This document shows, piece after piece, positions 1 to 8,643 of a stretch of DNA of 58,450 nt. Source of the stretch: Mycolicibacterium porcinum (GTDB lineage: Bacteria; Actinomycetota; Actinomycetes; Mycobacteriales; Mycobacteriaceae); contig MSTD01000039.1 of NCBI GenBank assembly GCA_001942045.1, forward strand, positions 1 to 58,450, read 5' to 3'. A program made the translations under genes and the position numbers. Within the stretch, counting starts at the first letter, position 1, and the number at the start of each line of letters is the position of its first letter. Under the pieces are notes generated by a model that ran no database searches, was not told the DNA's origin, and was given only the letters and a program-made list of their open reading frames with translations.

Positions 1-69
1 CATTGGGGGCCACCGCCTCCGCCACCTCCGGGGCATTGGGGCCCGCCGCCGCCCGGACATTGGCGCTGA
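1..69 (+). CDS. C-terminal end of a proline-rich protein (partial, cut by window edge)
   Basis: Frame 1 is open from the first base to a TGA at 67-69. It reads as three His-Trp modules separated by Gly-Pro runs (HWG, seven Pro, GHWG, four Pro, GHWR-stop). Such GHWGPPPP tails are seen on small exported Pro-rich proteins of mycobacteria. Only 22 residues are visible, so a signal peptide or domain cannot be judged. A perfect hairpin begins 14 bases after the stop, which suits the true end of a gene. The function is unknown; the low-complexity coding tail is directly visible. Confidence 0.6.
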   Translation, partial: HWGPPPPPPPGHWGPPPPGHWR

Positions 70-82
70 GAGTCTGAAAGAA

Positions 83-118
83 CTGAGGCCCTGCTCGAAA
101 CATCGAGCAGGGCCTCAG
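83..118. terminator. Bidirectional hairpin terminator between convergent genes
   Basis: A perfect 16-bp stem (CTGAGGCCCTGCTCGA and its exact complement at 103-118) encloses a 4-base loop. It sits between the stop of the Pro-rich gene on the plus strand and the stop of echA19 on the minus strand. On the minus strand it is followed by TTCTTTC, a weak T-rich tail; on the plus strand by CTTTGCCTTT. It can serve both genes. Confidence 0.85.
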
Positions 119-140
119 CTTTGCCTTTGAGAGGCAAGAA

Positions 141-941
141 CTACTTCATCTGGAACTTGGGCGCGCGCTTCTCCTTGAAGGCCAGCGGGCCCTCCTTGGC
201 GTCCTGGGACAGGAACACCGGGATGCCGTTGGCGGTGTCGGGCTTGAACGCGTCGTTCTCGTGCATGCCCTCGGTCTCGCGGATCGTCTTGAGGATGGCC
301 TGCACGGCCAGCGGACCGTTGTTGTTGATCACCTCGGCGATCTCCAGGGCCTTCTCCAATGCGGTGCCGTCCGGGACGACGTGCCCGATCAGGCCGTACT
401 CGAGCGCCTGGGCGGCGGTGATGTGCCGTCCGGTCAGCAGCATGTCGCACGCGATGGTGTACGGAATCTGGCGCACGAGGCGCACTGCCGAACCGCCCAT
501 CGGGTACAGGCTCCACTTGGCCTCGGAGATGCCGAACTTGGCGCTCTCGCCGGCGACGCGGATGTCGGTTCCCTGCAGGATCTCGGTGCCGCCGGCGATG
601 GCCGGGCCCTCGACCGCGGCGATCAGCGGCTTGGTCAGGCGGCGGCCCTTGAGCAGACCGTCGATGCGCGACGGGTCGTAGCTGCCGTCCTTGAATGAAT
701 CGCCCGGCGGCTTCTTCGCGGCGCCTTTGAGGTCCATGCCCGCGCAGAAGTACCCGCCCGCACCGGTCAGGATGCAGGTGCGGATCTCCGGATCGTTGTC
801 GACGCGGTCCCAGGCCTCGACCATGATCGAGAGCATCTCGGTCGAAAGCGCATTGCGCGCCTCGGGCCGGTTCAGCGTCAGGATCAGGGTGTGTCCGCGC
901 TGCTCAATGAGGGCGTCGGGCCCTTTGTCGGTATCGCTCAC
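141..941 (-). CDS. echA19: Enoyl-CoA hydratase EchA19 (crotonase family)
   Basis: This 266-residue crotonase-fold protein closely resembles M. tuberculosis EchA19 (Rv3516) over its whole length as I recall it. It should hydrate the enoyl-CoA formed while the sterol side chain is beta-oxidised, in the cytosol. The oxyanion-hole segments are visible at residues 60-71 ([12 protein letters not shown]) and 111-120 ([10 protein letters not shown]), the latter ending in a glutamate at the usual catalytic place. The gene is divergent from fadD19, and the 69-bp space between them carries a perfect KstR box, so sterol-induced expression of both is expected. The start is the ATG at 941. The gene ends against a strong hairpin terminator. 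It could act on other acyl-CoAs, but the FadD19 partner and the operator make the sterol role the best call. Confidence 0.9.
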   Translation of the reverse strand: MSDTDKGPDALIEQRGHTLILTLNRPEARNALSTEMLSIMVEAWDRVDNDPEIRTCILTGAGGYFCAGMDLKGAAKKPPGDSFKDGSYDPSRIDGLLKGRRLTKPLIAAVEGPAIAGGTEILQGTDIRVAGESAKFGISEAKWSLYPMGGSAVRLVRQIPYTIACDMLLTGRHITAAQALEYGLIGHVVPDGTALEKALEIAEVINNNGPLAVQAILKTIRETEGMHENDAFKPDTANGIPVFLSQDAKEGPLAFKEKRAPKFQMK

Positions 942-985
942 GGGTGCCAGCTCCTATGCAATTTCAACCCAGACTTGTCTCGAAA

Positions 986-999
986 TGTAACACGTTCTA
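986..999. promoter_or_regulatory. KstR operator (TNNAACNNGTTNNA)
   Basis: TGTAACACGTTCTA matches the published mycobacterial KstR consensus TNNAACNNGTTNNA at every fixed position. It lies between echA19 (minus) and fadD19 (plus), 12 bases before the fadD19 GTG start. KstR represses cholesterol catabolic genes until a CoA-thioester sterol metabolite binds it. The position would block transcription of both divergent genes. Confidence 0.85.
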
Positions 1000-1010
1000 G
1001 TTTAGGTTCT

Positions 1011-2663
1011 GTGGCCCTGAATATTGCCGATCTTGCCGAGCACGCCATCGACGCTGTGCCTGACCGTGTCGCGCTGATTTGTGGCGACGAACAGCTGACC
1101 TATGCGCAGTTGGAGGAGAAGGCCAACCGCCTCGCCCACTATCTGATCTCGCAAGGCGTCAAGAAGGACGACAAGGTCGGCCTGTATTGCCGCAACCGCA
1201 TCGAGATCGTGATCGGGATGCTGGGCATCGTGAAGGCCGGCGCGATCCTGGTCAACGTCAACTTCCGGTACGTCGAAGGCGAGCTGAAGTACCTGTTCGA
1301 GAACTCGGACATGGTCGCGCTCATCCACGAGCGCCGCTACGCCGACCGCGTCGCCAACGTGCTGCCCGAGACGCCGTTGGTCAAGACCGTTCTCGTCGTG
1401 GAGGACGGCTCCGATGATGATTACCAGCGCTACGGCGGCGTCGAGTTCTACTCGGCCATCGCCGACAGCTCACCCGAGCGTGACTTCGGCCCACGCAGCG
1501 AAGACGACATCTACCTGCTCTACACCGGTGGCACCACCGGATTCCCCAAGGGCGTCATGTGGCGTCACGAGGACATCTACCGAGTGCTGTTCGGCGGCAC
1601 CGACTTCGCCACGGGTGAGCCCGTCGCCGACGAATACGACCTGTCCAAGCAGGCCGTGGCCAACCCGCCGATGATCCGGCTGCCCATCCCGCCGATGATC
1701 CACGGCGCGACCCAGTCGGCCACCTGGATGTCGTTGTTCTCCGGCCAGACCGTAGTGCTGGCACCGGAATTCAACGCCGACGAGGTGTGGCAGTTGATCC
1801 ACGACCACAAGGTCAATCTGCTGTTCTTCACCGGTGACGCGATGGCCCGGCCGCTGCTCGACTCGCTGCTCGCCGCGCAGGCTGCGGGTAAGGAACACGA
1901 CCTGTCGAGCCTGTTCCTGCTCGCCAGCACCGCCGCCCTGTTCTCCACCAGTCTCAAGGAGAAGTTCCTGGAGCTGCTGCCCAACCGGATCATCACTGAC
2001 TCGATCGGCTCGTCGGAGACCGGCTTTGGCGGCACCAGCATCGTGGCCAAGGGGCAGAGCCACACCGGTGGCCCGCGCGTCACGATCGATAAGACCACCA
2101 AGGTCCTCGACGAGGACGGCAACGAAGTGGTCCCGGGCTCGGGCGTGCGCGGCATCATCGCCAAGTGCGGCCACATCCCGGTCGGCTACTTCAAGGACGA
2201 GAAGAAGACCGCCGAGACCTTCCGCACCTACAACGGGATTCGCTATGCCATCCCGGGTGACTACGCCGAGGTGGAGGCCGACGGCAGCGTGACCATGCTC
2301 GGCCGCGGCTCGGTGTCGATCAACTCCGGTGGCGAGAAGATCTACCCCGAAGAGGTCGAGGCCGCGCTCAAGGGACACCCCGACGTGTTCGACGCGCTCG
2401 TGGTCGGTGTGCCCGACGAGCGCTTCGGCCAGCACGTCGCCGCCGTCGTGCAGCCGCGGGAAGGAGCCCGCCCGACCCTGGCCGAGCTCGATGCCCACGT
2501 CCGTACCGAGATCGCCGGCTACAAGGTGCCGCGCAGCCTGTGGCTGGTCGACGAGGTCAAGCGGTCCCCGGCGGGCAAGCCCGACTACCGATGGGCGAAG
2601 GACACCACCGAGGAGCGTGCGGCCGATGACGTGCACGCCAATCACGTTGGAGCAAAGCAATGA
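1011..2663 (+). CDS. fadD19: Steroid side-chain acyl-CoA synthetase FadD19
   Basis: This 550-residue ANL-superfamily ligase is the evident counterpart of M. tuberculosis FadD19 (Rv3515c), which activates sterol side chains (C24-branched ones in particular in actinobacteria) to CoA thioesters using ATP. The ATP-binding P-loop YTGGTTGFPKGV is at residues 171-182, the hinge/A8 region (GRGSVSINSGGEKIYPEEVE) lies near residue 435-455, and the C-terminal lysine motif (RSPAGKPDYRW) is near 525. The frame is open from 891, but the protein family begins at the GTG at 1011 (V-A-L-N-I-A-D-L), and an earlier start would run through the KstR box. The stop overlaps the next gene's ATG by 4 nt, so the two are translationally coupled. 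Confidence 0.92.
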   Translation: MALNIADLAEHAIDAVPDRVALICGDEQLTYAQLEEKANRLAHYLISQGVKKDDKVGLYCRNRIEIVIGMLGIVKAGAILVNVNFRYVEGELKYLFENSDMVALIHERRYADRVANVLPETPLVKTVLVVEDGSDDDYQRYGGVEFYSAIADSSPERDFGPRSEDDIYLLYTGGTTGFPKGVMWRHEDIYRVLFGGTDFATGEPVADEYDLSKQAVANPPMIRLPIPPMIHGATQSATWMSLFSGQTVVLAPEFNADEVWQLIHDHKVNLLFFTGDAMARPLLDSLLAAQAAGKEHDLSSLFLLASTAALFSTSLKEKFLELLPNRIITDSIGSSETGFGGTSIVAKGQSHTGGPRVTIDKTTKVLDEDGNEVVPGSGVRGIIAKCGHIPVGYFKDEKKTAETFRTYNGIRYAIPGDYAEVEADGSVTMLGRGSVSINSGGEKIYPEEVEAALKGHPDVFDALVVGVPDERFGQHVAAVVQPREGARPTLAELDAHVRTEIAGYKVPRSLWLVDEVKRSPAGKPDYRWAKDTTEERAADDVHANHVGAKQ

Positions 2664-3781
2664 AGACTGAACTCTGCGAGAAGTTCGGGATCGAATACCC
2701 GATCTTCGTCTTCACCCCGTCGGAGAAGGTGGCCGCCGCGGTCAGCAAGGCCGGCGGTCTGGGCGTGCTGGGCTGCGTGCGGTTCAACGACGCTGACGAC
2801 CTCGAAGAGGTCCTGCAGTGGATGGACGCCAACACCGGCGGTAAGCCCTACGGCGTCGACGTGGTGATGCCGGCCAAGATCCCGACCGAGGGCACGGCCG
2901 TCGACATCAACAAGCTGATCCCGCAGAGCCACCGCGACTTTGTCGCGAAAACCCTTGCCGATCTTGGTGTTCCGCCGCTGCCGGAGGACGAGGAACGCAA
3001 CGAGGGTGTGCTGGGCTGGCTGCACTCGGTGGCCCGCAGCCACGTCGAGGTTGCGCTCAAGCACCCGATCAAGCTGATCGCCAACGCGCTGGGCTCGCCG
3101 CCCAACGACGTCATCGAACAGGCACACGCCGCGGGTGTCCCGGTCGCGGCCCTGGCCGGAAGCGCCAAGCACGCGCTGCGCCACGTCGAGAACGGTGTGG
3201 ACATCGTCGTCGCCCAGGGGCATGAGGCCGGTGGGCACACCGGTGAGATCGGGTCGATGGTGCTGTGGCCGGAAATCGTTGATGCACTGGACGGTAAGGC
3301 CCCGGTGCTGGCCGCCGGCGGTATCGGCACCGGCAAGCAGGTGGCCGCCGCCTTGGCGCTGGGTGCCTCGGGTGTGTGGATGGGCTCGGCGTTCCTGACC
3401 TCGCAGGAGTACGACCTGGGTCACCGCCTGCCGGGCGGGACTTCCACGATCCAGGAGGCGCTGCTCAAGGCGACCACCGCGGATACCGTGCGCCGCAAGA
3501 TCTACACCGGCAAGCCGGCTCGACTGCTCAAGACCAAGTGGACCGACGCCTGGGACGCCCCGGACGCACCCGAGCCGCTGCCGATGCCGCTGCAGAACAT
3601 TCTGGTCAGCGAGGCACATCAGCGGATGAACGAGTCGGACAACCCCGACACCGTGTCCATGCCGGTCGGACAGATCGTGGGCCGGATGAACGAGATCCGC
3701 CCCGTCGCCGACATCATCGCCGAACTGGTCTCCGGTTTCGAGGCGGCCACCAAGCGCCTGGACGGTATCGCCGAGAGCTGA
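2660..3781 (+). CDS. Nitronate monooxygenase-like flavin oxidoreductase
   Basis: This 373-residue TIM-barrel flavoprotein belongs to the 2-nitropropane dioxygenase / nitronate monooxygenase family. Visible family marks are the N-terminal FGIEYPI segment, the AGGLGVLG loop, the GHEAGGHTG phosphate-binding motif near residues 190-198 and the AAGGIGTG loop near 217-224 that holds FMN. The start codon overlaps the fadD19 stop by 4 nt (ATGA), placing it in a fadD19 operon under the KstR box. In this context the natural substrate may be a sterol intermediate or a reactive nitro/enone by-product rather than nitronate; that is inference. A short intergenic stretch without clear signals follows it. 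Confidence 0.8.
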   Translation: MKTELCEKFGIEYPIFVFTPSEKVAAAVSKAGGLGVLGCVRFNDADDLEEVLQWMDANTGGKPYGVDVVMPAKIPTEGTAVDINKLIPQSHRDFVAKTLADLGVPPLPEDEERNEGVLGWLHSVARSHVEVALKHPIKLIANALGSPPNDVIEQAHAAGVPVAALAGSAKHALRHVENGVDIVVAQGHEAGGHTGEIGSMVLWPEIVDALDGKAPVLAAGGIGTGKQVAAALALGASGVWMGSAFLTSQEYDLGHRLPGGTSTIQEALLKATTADTVRRKIYTGKPARLLKTKWTDAWDAPDAPEPLPMPLQNILVSEAHQRMNESDNPDTVSMPVGQIVGRMNEIRPVADIIAELVSGFEAATKRLDGIAES

Positions 3782-3894
3782 GTCTCTTCGAGCTCCATTG
3801 CCTGTCCACCCGTATGACGCTGCGGTGAGCAGGAATTCACTGGGCTGATCGACACGCGGCCGATAGGCCATCGACACGTACGGCCGCGTGACCG

Positions 3895-4221
3895 TCAGTG
3901 CGTATCGCGGTTCGGCAGCAGTGTCTCGTGTGCCGAAGACGTTGCGGCGCGGAACAATACCGCGATCAAGGCGAGCGCACCGATGGCGACCACGGGGATG
4001 GTCCACAGCCTTCGCGTGGTGAGGGCCGAGCCGCAATTGTCCACGTACTCCTGCCCCGCGGCGCCGGCCTGAACGAGGTGCGCGGAATACCCCGAGCCAC
4101 ACGGGATCTGCATCCCGAACTGATCGAAGTCGTCGAGATAGACCGGCAGGCTCAGCAGATAGAGCCCGATGCCGAGCACGACTGCCCCGGCCAGGCCGAT
4201 ATAGACGGCGCGAAAACTCAC
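3895..4221 (-). CDS. Small two-helix membrane protein, unknown function
   Basis: This 108-residue protein has hydrophobic helices at about residues 6-28 and 73-92. Between them lies an extracytoplasmic-looking loop with two cysteines (about residues 41 and 63) that could form a disulfide. I do not recognise the family. It starts 10 bases after the stop of the next small membrane gene on the same strand, so the two form an operon. They read away from the double TetR regulator across a shared promoter region that carries an inverted repeat, so control by that regulator is plausible. Confidence 0.6.
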   Translation of the reverse strand: MSFRAVYIGLAGAVVLGIGLYLLSLPVYLDDFDQFGMQIPCGSGYSAHLVQAGAAGQEYVDNCGSALTTRRLWTIPVVAIGALALIAVLFRAATSSAHETLLPNRDTH

Positions 4222-4231
4222 CGTTCCCCCT

Positions 4232-4456
4232 TCATGTCATACATACGTCGGTGAACAACAACACCGGCCACGAGACGATCGCTCCCAAGAAGGACACCAC
4301 CGCATCGAGACCGCCCATCGATCGCAGATGGTCGGTGTGGGTGCCGGACCAGACGGTGCCGATCAACAGATACGGCACACCGAGCACCACAGCTATCACG
4401 ATCAGTTCGCCGAGGGCGACCCGGTAGGCCAGCAACCTTCGCAACCTGGCAAGCAC
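4232..4456 (-). CDS. Small membrane protein, unknown function
   Basis: This 74-residue protein has a basic N-terminus (MLARLRRLLAYR) followed by two hydrophobic segments, about 16-36 and 50-70. No family was recognised. It is the first gene of a two-gene minus-strand unit with the 108-residue membrane protein and is divergent from the double TetR regulator 96 bases away. An alternative upstream start to 4517 would run through the inverted repeat, so the ATG at 4456 is preferred. Confidence 0.5.
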   Translation of the reverse strand: MLARLRRLLAYRVALGELIVIAVVLGVPYLLIGTVWSGTHTDHLRSMGGLDAVVSFLGAIVSWPVLLFTDVCMT

Positions 4457-4505
4457 ACGCCCCCCGTCCGGCCTCGATGGCCTCTATGTTAATACCCATT
4501 CTCTG

Positions 4506-4535
4506 CCGAACAACCATTTTGACCCGGCTGTTCGG
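4506..4535. promoter_or_regulatory. Candidate operator of the double TetR regulator
   Basis: CCGAACAACC and GGCTGTTCGG form a 10-bp inverted repeat (one mismatch) separated by 10 bases. The repeat lies in the divergent region between the small membrane genes and the TetR-like gene, ending 17 bases before its ATG. Long spaced palindromes in such places are typical TetR-family operators. Assigning it to this regulator is inference. Confidence 0.5.
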
Positions 4536-4552
4536 TCCGTTAGTGTGACGGA

Positions 4553-5800
4553 ATGGCGCGCATCTCGCCCCGGTCGATCGACAGTGGTGCCAATGGTGTG
4601 CGACGCCGCCCGAAAGACCGAAAGGCCCAGATAGCGCGGGCCTCGGCGGAGTCGTTCAGTGCCCTGGGATATCACGGCGTGAGCATGGAGGCCATCGCAT
4701 CGCGCGTCGGTATCTCCGCGGCCGCGTTGTACCGGCACTATTCGAGCAAGTATGAATTGTTTCGCGACGCCGTGCTCAACCTCAGCCAGCAACTTGTCGA
4801 TGGGACGGCGTTCGCGGACGAGCCCGACGGGGACCCGCGGGAGCAGTTGCGCCGGATCGTCGCCGCGCTGAGCGACACCGCGTTGGTGAACCGGGAATCC
4901 GGTGGCCTGTACCGCTGGGAGGCCCGCTATCTGCGCGGCGACGACCAGAGCACGCTGGACGCGCAGGTGCGCACGGTGCACCGCCGGATCCACCGCCCGC
5001 TCATGGAGCTACGGCCCGAGCTGGGCTCGCGGGCCCGCTGGACCCTGTCGACCGCGGTCCTCGGCGTCATCGGCAGCGTCGTCGACCATCGATCCAAACT
5101 GCCTGCCGGTCAGATCCGCACCCTGCTAGCCGAGATCTGCGACACCATACTGGCCGCCGAACTGCCCGAGTTTCCGAACCCGACCGCCCCGGTGCCGGCA
5201 ACCCAGGCAGCCGCGAACACCACGAAATACGAAGCACTGCTGACCGAATCGATGCGACTGTTCAATGAGAACGGCTACCGCGACACCACGATGGAGGACA
5301 TCGCCGCCGCGGTCGGAATGCCTGCCTCGGGGATCTATCGCTACTTCTCCGGCAAATCCGACATCCTGGCCGCCGGGTTCCGCCGCGCCGCCGACCGGCT
5401 GTCAGCGGACATGTCGGACGTGCTCGGCGCGACCGACGATCCCGAACAGGCGCTGGGCGCCCTCATCGATGGCTACGTGGCCAGATCCTTCGACCGGCCC
5501 GAGCTGGACTACGTCTACTACACCGAACGCCTGAACATGACGCCCGCCGACCAGAAGATCCTCCGCGACCTGCAGCGCGCGGCCGTGGAATCGTGGGTCG
5601 AGGTCGTGATGCCGGTGCGCCCGGAATGGAGCGCGGCTCAAGCGCGTTTCGCGGTCCACGCCGCGATGGCCTTGGTGATCGACTTGGGCCGGCTCATGAA
5701 CTACCAGAATTCCGAGCAGGCCCGAGCCGTCGTCGCCGTCATGATCGATCTGACCCTGTTGGGCCGCTACCGGTTACGGACGGCGTTGCCGGCCAGGTAG
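4553..5800 (+). CDS. Double-domain TetR/AcrR-family regulator
   Basis: This 415-residue protein is about twice the usual TetR length and contains two complete TetR units in tandem. The first helix-turn-helix is at about residues 24-70 (SMEAIASRVGISAAALYRHYSSKYELF), the second at about 225-270 (TMEDIAAAVGMPASGIYRYFSGKSDIL), each followed by its own helical ligand domain. It should bind DNA as a pseudo-tetra-headed dimer and repress transcription. A 30-bp inverted repeat lies directly upstream. The divergent targets are two small membrane proteins. Its 3' end overlaps the convergent DoxX-like gene by 34 bp. The ligand is unknown. Confidence 0.85.
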   Translation: MARISPRSIDSGANGVRRRPKDRKAQIARASAESFSALGYHGVSMEAIASRVGISAAALYRHYSSKYELFRDAVLNLSQQLVDGTAFADEPDGDPREQLRRIVAALSDTALVNRESGGLYRWEARYLRGDDQSTLDAQVRTVHRRIHRPLMELRPELGSRARWTLSTAVLGVIGSVVDHRSKLPAGQIRTLLAEICDTILAAELPEFPNPTAPVPATQAAANTTKYEALLTESMRLFNENGYRDTTMEDIAAAVGMPASGIYRYFSGKSDILAAGFRRAADRLSADMSDVLGATDDPEQALGALIDGYVARSFDRPELDYVYYTERLNMTPADQKILRDLQRAAVESWVEVVMPVRPEWSAAQARFAVHAAMALVIDLGRLMNYQNSEQARAVVAVMIDLTLLGRYRLRTALPAR

Positions 5801-6036
5801 GCCACGTAGCCGAGCGTGCCGATCTTCGCCAGCTTGCGGGTCTTGGGCAGCAGCAGGCCCAGCCCGATCGCCGTCTCGATGCCGCCGTTGGTGTAGATGT
5901 GCTTCTGCGTGTCCTTGGGGAACGCCGGCTTGGTGATCGACTCAAACAGCTGCGGCTTCACGAAATGTGAGACGCCCGCGCCGACGACGCCGAGGCCGAC
6001 GATCTTGGCCAGCGTGGAGTTATTGCCCTCTGCCAT
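5767..6036 (-). CDS. DoxX-like small membrane protein
   Basis: This 89-residue protein resembles the short DoxX-like membrane proteins. It has hydrophobic stretches near residues 10-25 and 50-85 and the GGIETAIGLGLLLPKTRKLA segment typical of these proteins. The start is set at the ATG at 6036, which has AGAGGA 8 bases upstream; an ATG 8 codons earlier is less well placed. It lies 16 bases after the Baeyer-Villiger monooxygenase gene and is likely co-transcribed with it. The role is unknown; DoxX proteins have been tied to thiol/redox homeostasis at the membrane. Confidence 0.6.
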   Translation of the reverse strand: MAEGNNSTLAKIVGLGVVGAGVSHFVKPQLFESITKPAFPKDTQKHIYTNGGIETAIGLGLLLPKTRKLAKIGTLGYVAYLAGNAVRNR

Positions 6037-6052
6037 GGGTGATCCTCTCTGA

Positions 6053-7537
6053 TCAGGCAAATGTGTAGTCGCTCAACGGGAATCGTGAGGCTTCGGCGAC
6101 GGCCCGGCGGGTCGTCATCGGCCGGAGCAGCGTTGCCTCGCCGCTCGGATTGAAATAGTACGACCGTGCCGATGCGCAGTTTCCGAGGGTGAACAACGAG
6201 TCGCCCAACAACTCCGTCATCCGGTCCAGATACCGGCTGTTGGCCTGCTCGGTGACCTCGAACGTCGTCGCGTGCCGGCGCTTGACTTCGCCGAACAACC
6301 GGTCCATCAGCCGCATCTGGTACTCCATCGTGTTGAAGAAGTTCAGACCAAGGAATGCGTACGGGCTGGCCAGGCTCAGATAGTTCGGGAAGTAGGGCAT
6401 CGACACCCCCTGGTAGGCCTGGAAGCGGGTCTCCCGCCACCACTTACCGAGGTTGCGGCCGTCGCGCCCGATCACCTCGATAGCCGGGAAGTTGGCGTCC
6501 CACAAATCGAACCCGGTGGCCAGCACCAAGGTGTCGATGGTGGTTTTGGTGCCGTCGGCGTTGACGATGCCGTCCGATTCGATGCGTTCGATGCCGTCGG
6601 CCTGCAGGTGCACATGCGGCTTGGTGAAGGCCCGGTAATAGCCGTTGGAGAATGTCGGGCGTTTGCAGCCGAAGTCGTAATCCGGGGTCAGCTTGCGGCG
6701 CAACTCCGGATCGCGGATCGAGGCGAACCGGTGCAGCTTGGCCAGATCTGCCGCGGCGATGTTGAACCGGCGGAAGTACCGGTGCTTGAGCACGGCGGTA
6801 TCGACCATGAACGCGTAGATGGCGTCGGTGACGGCCCGGATCGCCCGTTGGGTCGCCGGCACGCGGGCGAACAACGCCTTGACCCGTGCGGGGAACTTGA
6901 GGTCGATCTTGGGCACGACCCAGATCGGGGTGCGTTGGTAGACGGTGAGGTCCGCGGCGGTGCGGGCCAGTTCGGGGATGAGCTGCACGGCTGTGGCGCC
7001 CGTGCCGATGATCGCGATCCGGCGGCCGTCGGGCCGGTAGCCGTCATCCCAGTCGGTGGTGTGGATGACCTGGCCGGCGAAGTCCCCGATGCCGGGGATG
7101 TCAGGGGTGTGCGGCTGGGACAGGAAGCCGGTGGCGGTGAACAGGAACTGCGCGGTGAGCGCATCACCGCCGGCCAGGGCGACCCGCCAGCGCGCGGACT
7201 CCTCATCCCAGCGGGCCCCTTCGACAGTCGTGTTGAACCGGATGTGGCGGCGCACGTCGTACTTGTCGGCGACGTCGTCGGCGTACTGCTTGATCTCGGT
7301 ACCGGTGGAGAACAGTCGTGACCAGTTCGGATTCGGCTCGAAAAAGTACGAGTAGGTCGTGGTGGGCACGTCCACGGCCAGGCCGGGGTAGTGGTTGACG
7401 TACCAGGTGCCGCCGAGGTCATCCTCGCGATCGAGGATCACGAAGTTCTCGATGCCCAGCCGCTCGAGCTGGATGGCGGCGCCGATGCCGGCGAAGCCGG
7501 CGCCGACGATGACCGCGTCGTAGTCCCCCGGGCTCAT
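6053..7537 (-). CDS. Baeyer-Villiger-type flavin monooxygenase
   Basis: This 494-residue class B flavoprotein monooxygenase should insert one oxygen atom from O2 into a ketone or aldehyde (or a soft nucleophile) using FAD and NADPH. The FAD-binding Rossmann motif GAGFAG is at residues 12-17, the Baeyer-Villiger fingerprint F-x-G-x3-H-x3-W is intact at 153-163 (FAGQVIHTTDW), and the NADPH Rossmann motif GTGATA is at 178-183. Length and layout resemble the EthA/MymA group of mycobacteria, but I would not assign an ortholog. It is divergent from a LysR regulator with a perfect spaced palindrome between them, and it is followed by a DoxX-like gene. The substrate is unknown. Confidence 0.88.
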   Translation of the reverse strand: MSPGDYDAVIVGAGFAGIGAAIQLERLGIENFVILDREDDLGGTWYVNHYPGLAVDVPTTTYSYFFEPNPNWSRLFSTGTEIKQYADDVADKYDVRRHIRFNTTVEGARWDEESARWRVALAGGDALTAQFLFTATGFLSQPHTPDIPGIGDFAGQVIHTTDWDDGYRPDGRRIAIIGTGATAVQLIPELARTAADLTVYQRTPIWVVPKIDLKFPARVKALFARVPATQRAIRAVTDAIYAFMVDTAVLKHRYFRRFNIAAADLAKLHRFASIRDPELRRKLTPDYDFGCKRPTFSNGYYRAFTKPHVHLQADGIERIESDGIVNADGTKTTIDTLVLATGFDLWDANFPAIEVIGRDGRNLGKWWRETRFQAYQGVSMPYFPNYLSLASPYAFLGLNFFNTMEYQMRLMDRLFGEVKRRHATTFEVTEQANSRYLDRMTELLGDSLFTLGNCASARSYYFNPSGEATLLRPMTTRRAVAEASRFPLSDYTFA

Positions 7538-7546
7538 GCTGCAGAC

Positions 7547-7563
7547 AGTACCGCAGGTACTGG
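7547..7563. promoter_or_regulatory. Candidate operator palindrome between monooxygenase and LysR genes
   Basis: CAGTACC-GCA-GGTACTG is a perfect 7-bp inverted repeat with a 3-bp spacer, followed by a further GGTAC half-site. It starts 9 bases upstream of the monooxygenase ATG (minus) and lies 51 bases before the LysR ATG. The LysR protein, or another regulator, could bind here; which one is inference. Confidence 0.4.
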
Positions 7564-7614
7564 GTACTTTGTCGAGAGGTGTGCTGCACCCTGCGGAGTA
7601 GGCATGATGCCGTC

Positions 7615-8538
7615 ATGGCGAAGTCGTTCACCCTGGTGCAGTTGCGTTACTTCATGGCAGTCGCGCGGCACGAGAACATGCGGGCGGCGGCGCACGAGCT
7701 CAACGTGACCCAGTCGACGTTGTCGGCGGCCATCCACCAATTGGAGCGCGAAGTCGGCGTCGAACTCTTTCAGCGGCTGTCGAGCCGTGGCCTCCGTCTG
7801 ACGGTGGAGGGGCGCCGGTTGCTCGTCGGCGCCAGGTCGTTCCTCGAGGATGCCGACCAGCTTTATCACTCGGTCCGCGCGGAACGGGAAGAACTGGTCG
7901 GCGATTTGGTGGTGGGTGTCTACTCGCCGATCGCGCCCTTCCATGCGCCGAACATCCTGACCGCGATGGAGCAACGCCACCCGGGGATCAATCTGACCTT
8001 CTTGGAAGGCGATCAGGAGATGCTGATGCGCGCGCTCACCGACGGGACGTGCGAAATCGCCGTGATGTACGACCTCGGCGTCGGTAACGAGTTCGACTAT
8101 CGGGTGCTGGAACGAATCCCACCGCACATCGTGGTGTCGGCCGATCATCCCCGAGCGGCCCATCCTGACGTTCCGGTGCACCTGCGGGACTTCGAGGACG
8201 AGCCCTTCATCCTGCTGGACCTCAAGCACACTCGGGAGTACTACCTCGATATGTTCAAGCGCCTCGGTCTCCGGCCGCGGATCAGGCACTTTGTCGCCGG
8301 CTACGAAACCGTCCGGTCCTACGTGGGGTTGGGCCACGGCTACTCGATCCTGAACCGGCGGCTCGTGCACGACATGACCTATGCCGGGGCGCGGGTGGTG
8401 CCGCTCGAAATGGCCGACGACCTGCCCGCGATCGAGGTGGTCCTGGTCAGGCTCCAGGGCGCCCGGCCGACCCGCAAATCCCTGGCCTTCGAGGAGGTGT
8501 GCATGGATTTGCACGCACGTACCGAAGATCAGGCATGA
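7615..8538 (+). CDS. LysR-family transcriptional regulator
   Basis: This 307-residue LysR-type regulator has a winged helix-turn-helix at residues 4-63 (LVQLRYFMAVARHENMRAAA..TQSTLSAAIHQLE) and a periplasmic-binding-protein-like effector domain from about 90. The ATG at 7615 was chosen because LysR proteins start just before the LxQLRYF segment; the frame is open 12 codons further up. It lies upstream of and in the same direction as the MHS transporter, carbamoylase and amidase genes, and divergent from the monooxygenase. It is the obvious candidate to control one or both sides in response to a small organic inducer. Confidence 0.87.
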   Translation: MAKSFTLVQLRYFMAVARHENMRAAAHELNVTQSTLSAAIHQLEREVGVELFQRLSSRGLRLTVEGRRLLVGARSFLEDADQLYHSVRAEREELVGDLVVGVYSPIAPFHAPNILTAMEQRHPGINLTFLEGDQEMLMRALTDGTCEIAVMYDLGVGNEFDYRVLERIPPHIVVSADHPRAAHPDVPVHLRDFEDEPFILLDLKHTREYYLDMFKRLGLRPRIRHFVAGYETVRSYVGLGHGYSILNRRLVHDMTYAGARVVPLEMADDLPAIEVVLVRLQGARPTRKSLAFEEVCMDLHARTEDQA

Positions 8539-8643
8539 TCGATTTTCTCGATTGGTCTGTGCAATCTTTTTCGTTGGACTTGTGTGAGGCCGATCACCAT
8601 GCTGAACAGGCAGCAGCGATCCTCCAACGATCTGAGAGCCCTC

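Noticed and set aside
891..1010. Upstream extension of FadD19 by 40 codons
   Set aside because: It would run through the KstR operator and lacks similarity to the family N-terminus; GTG at 1011 fits.
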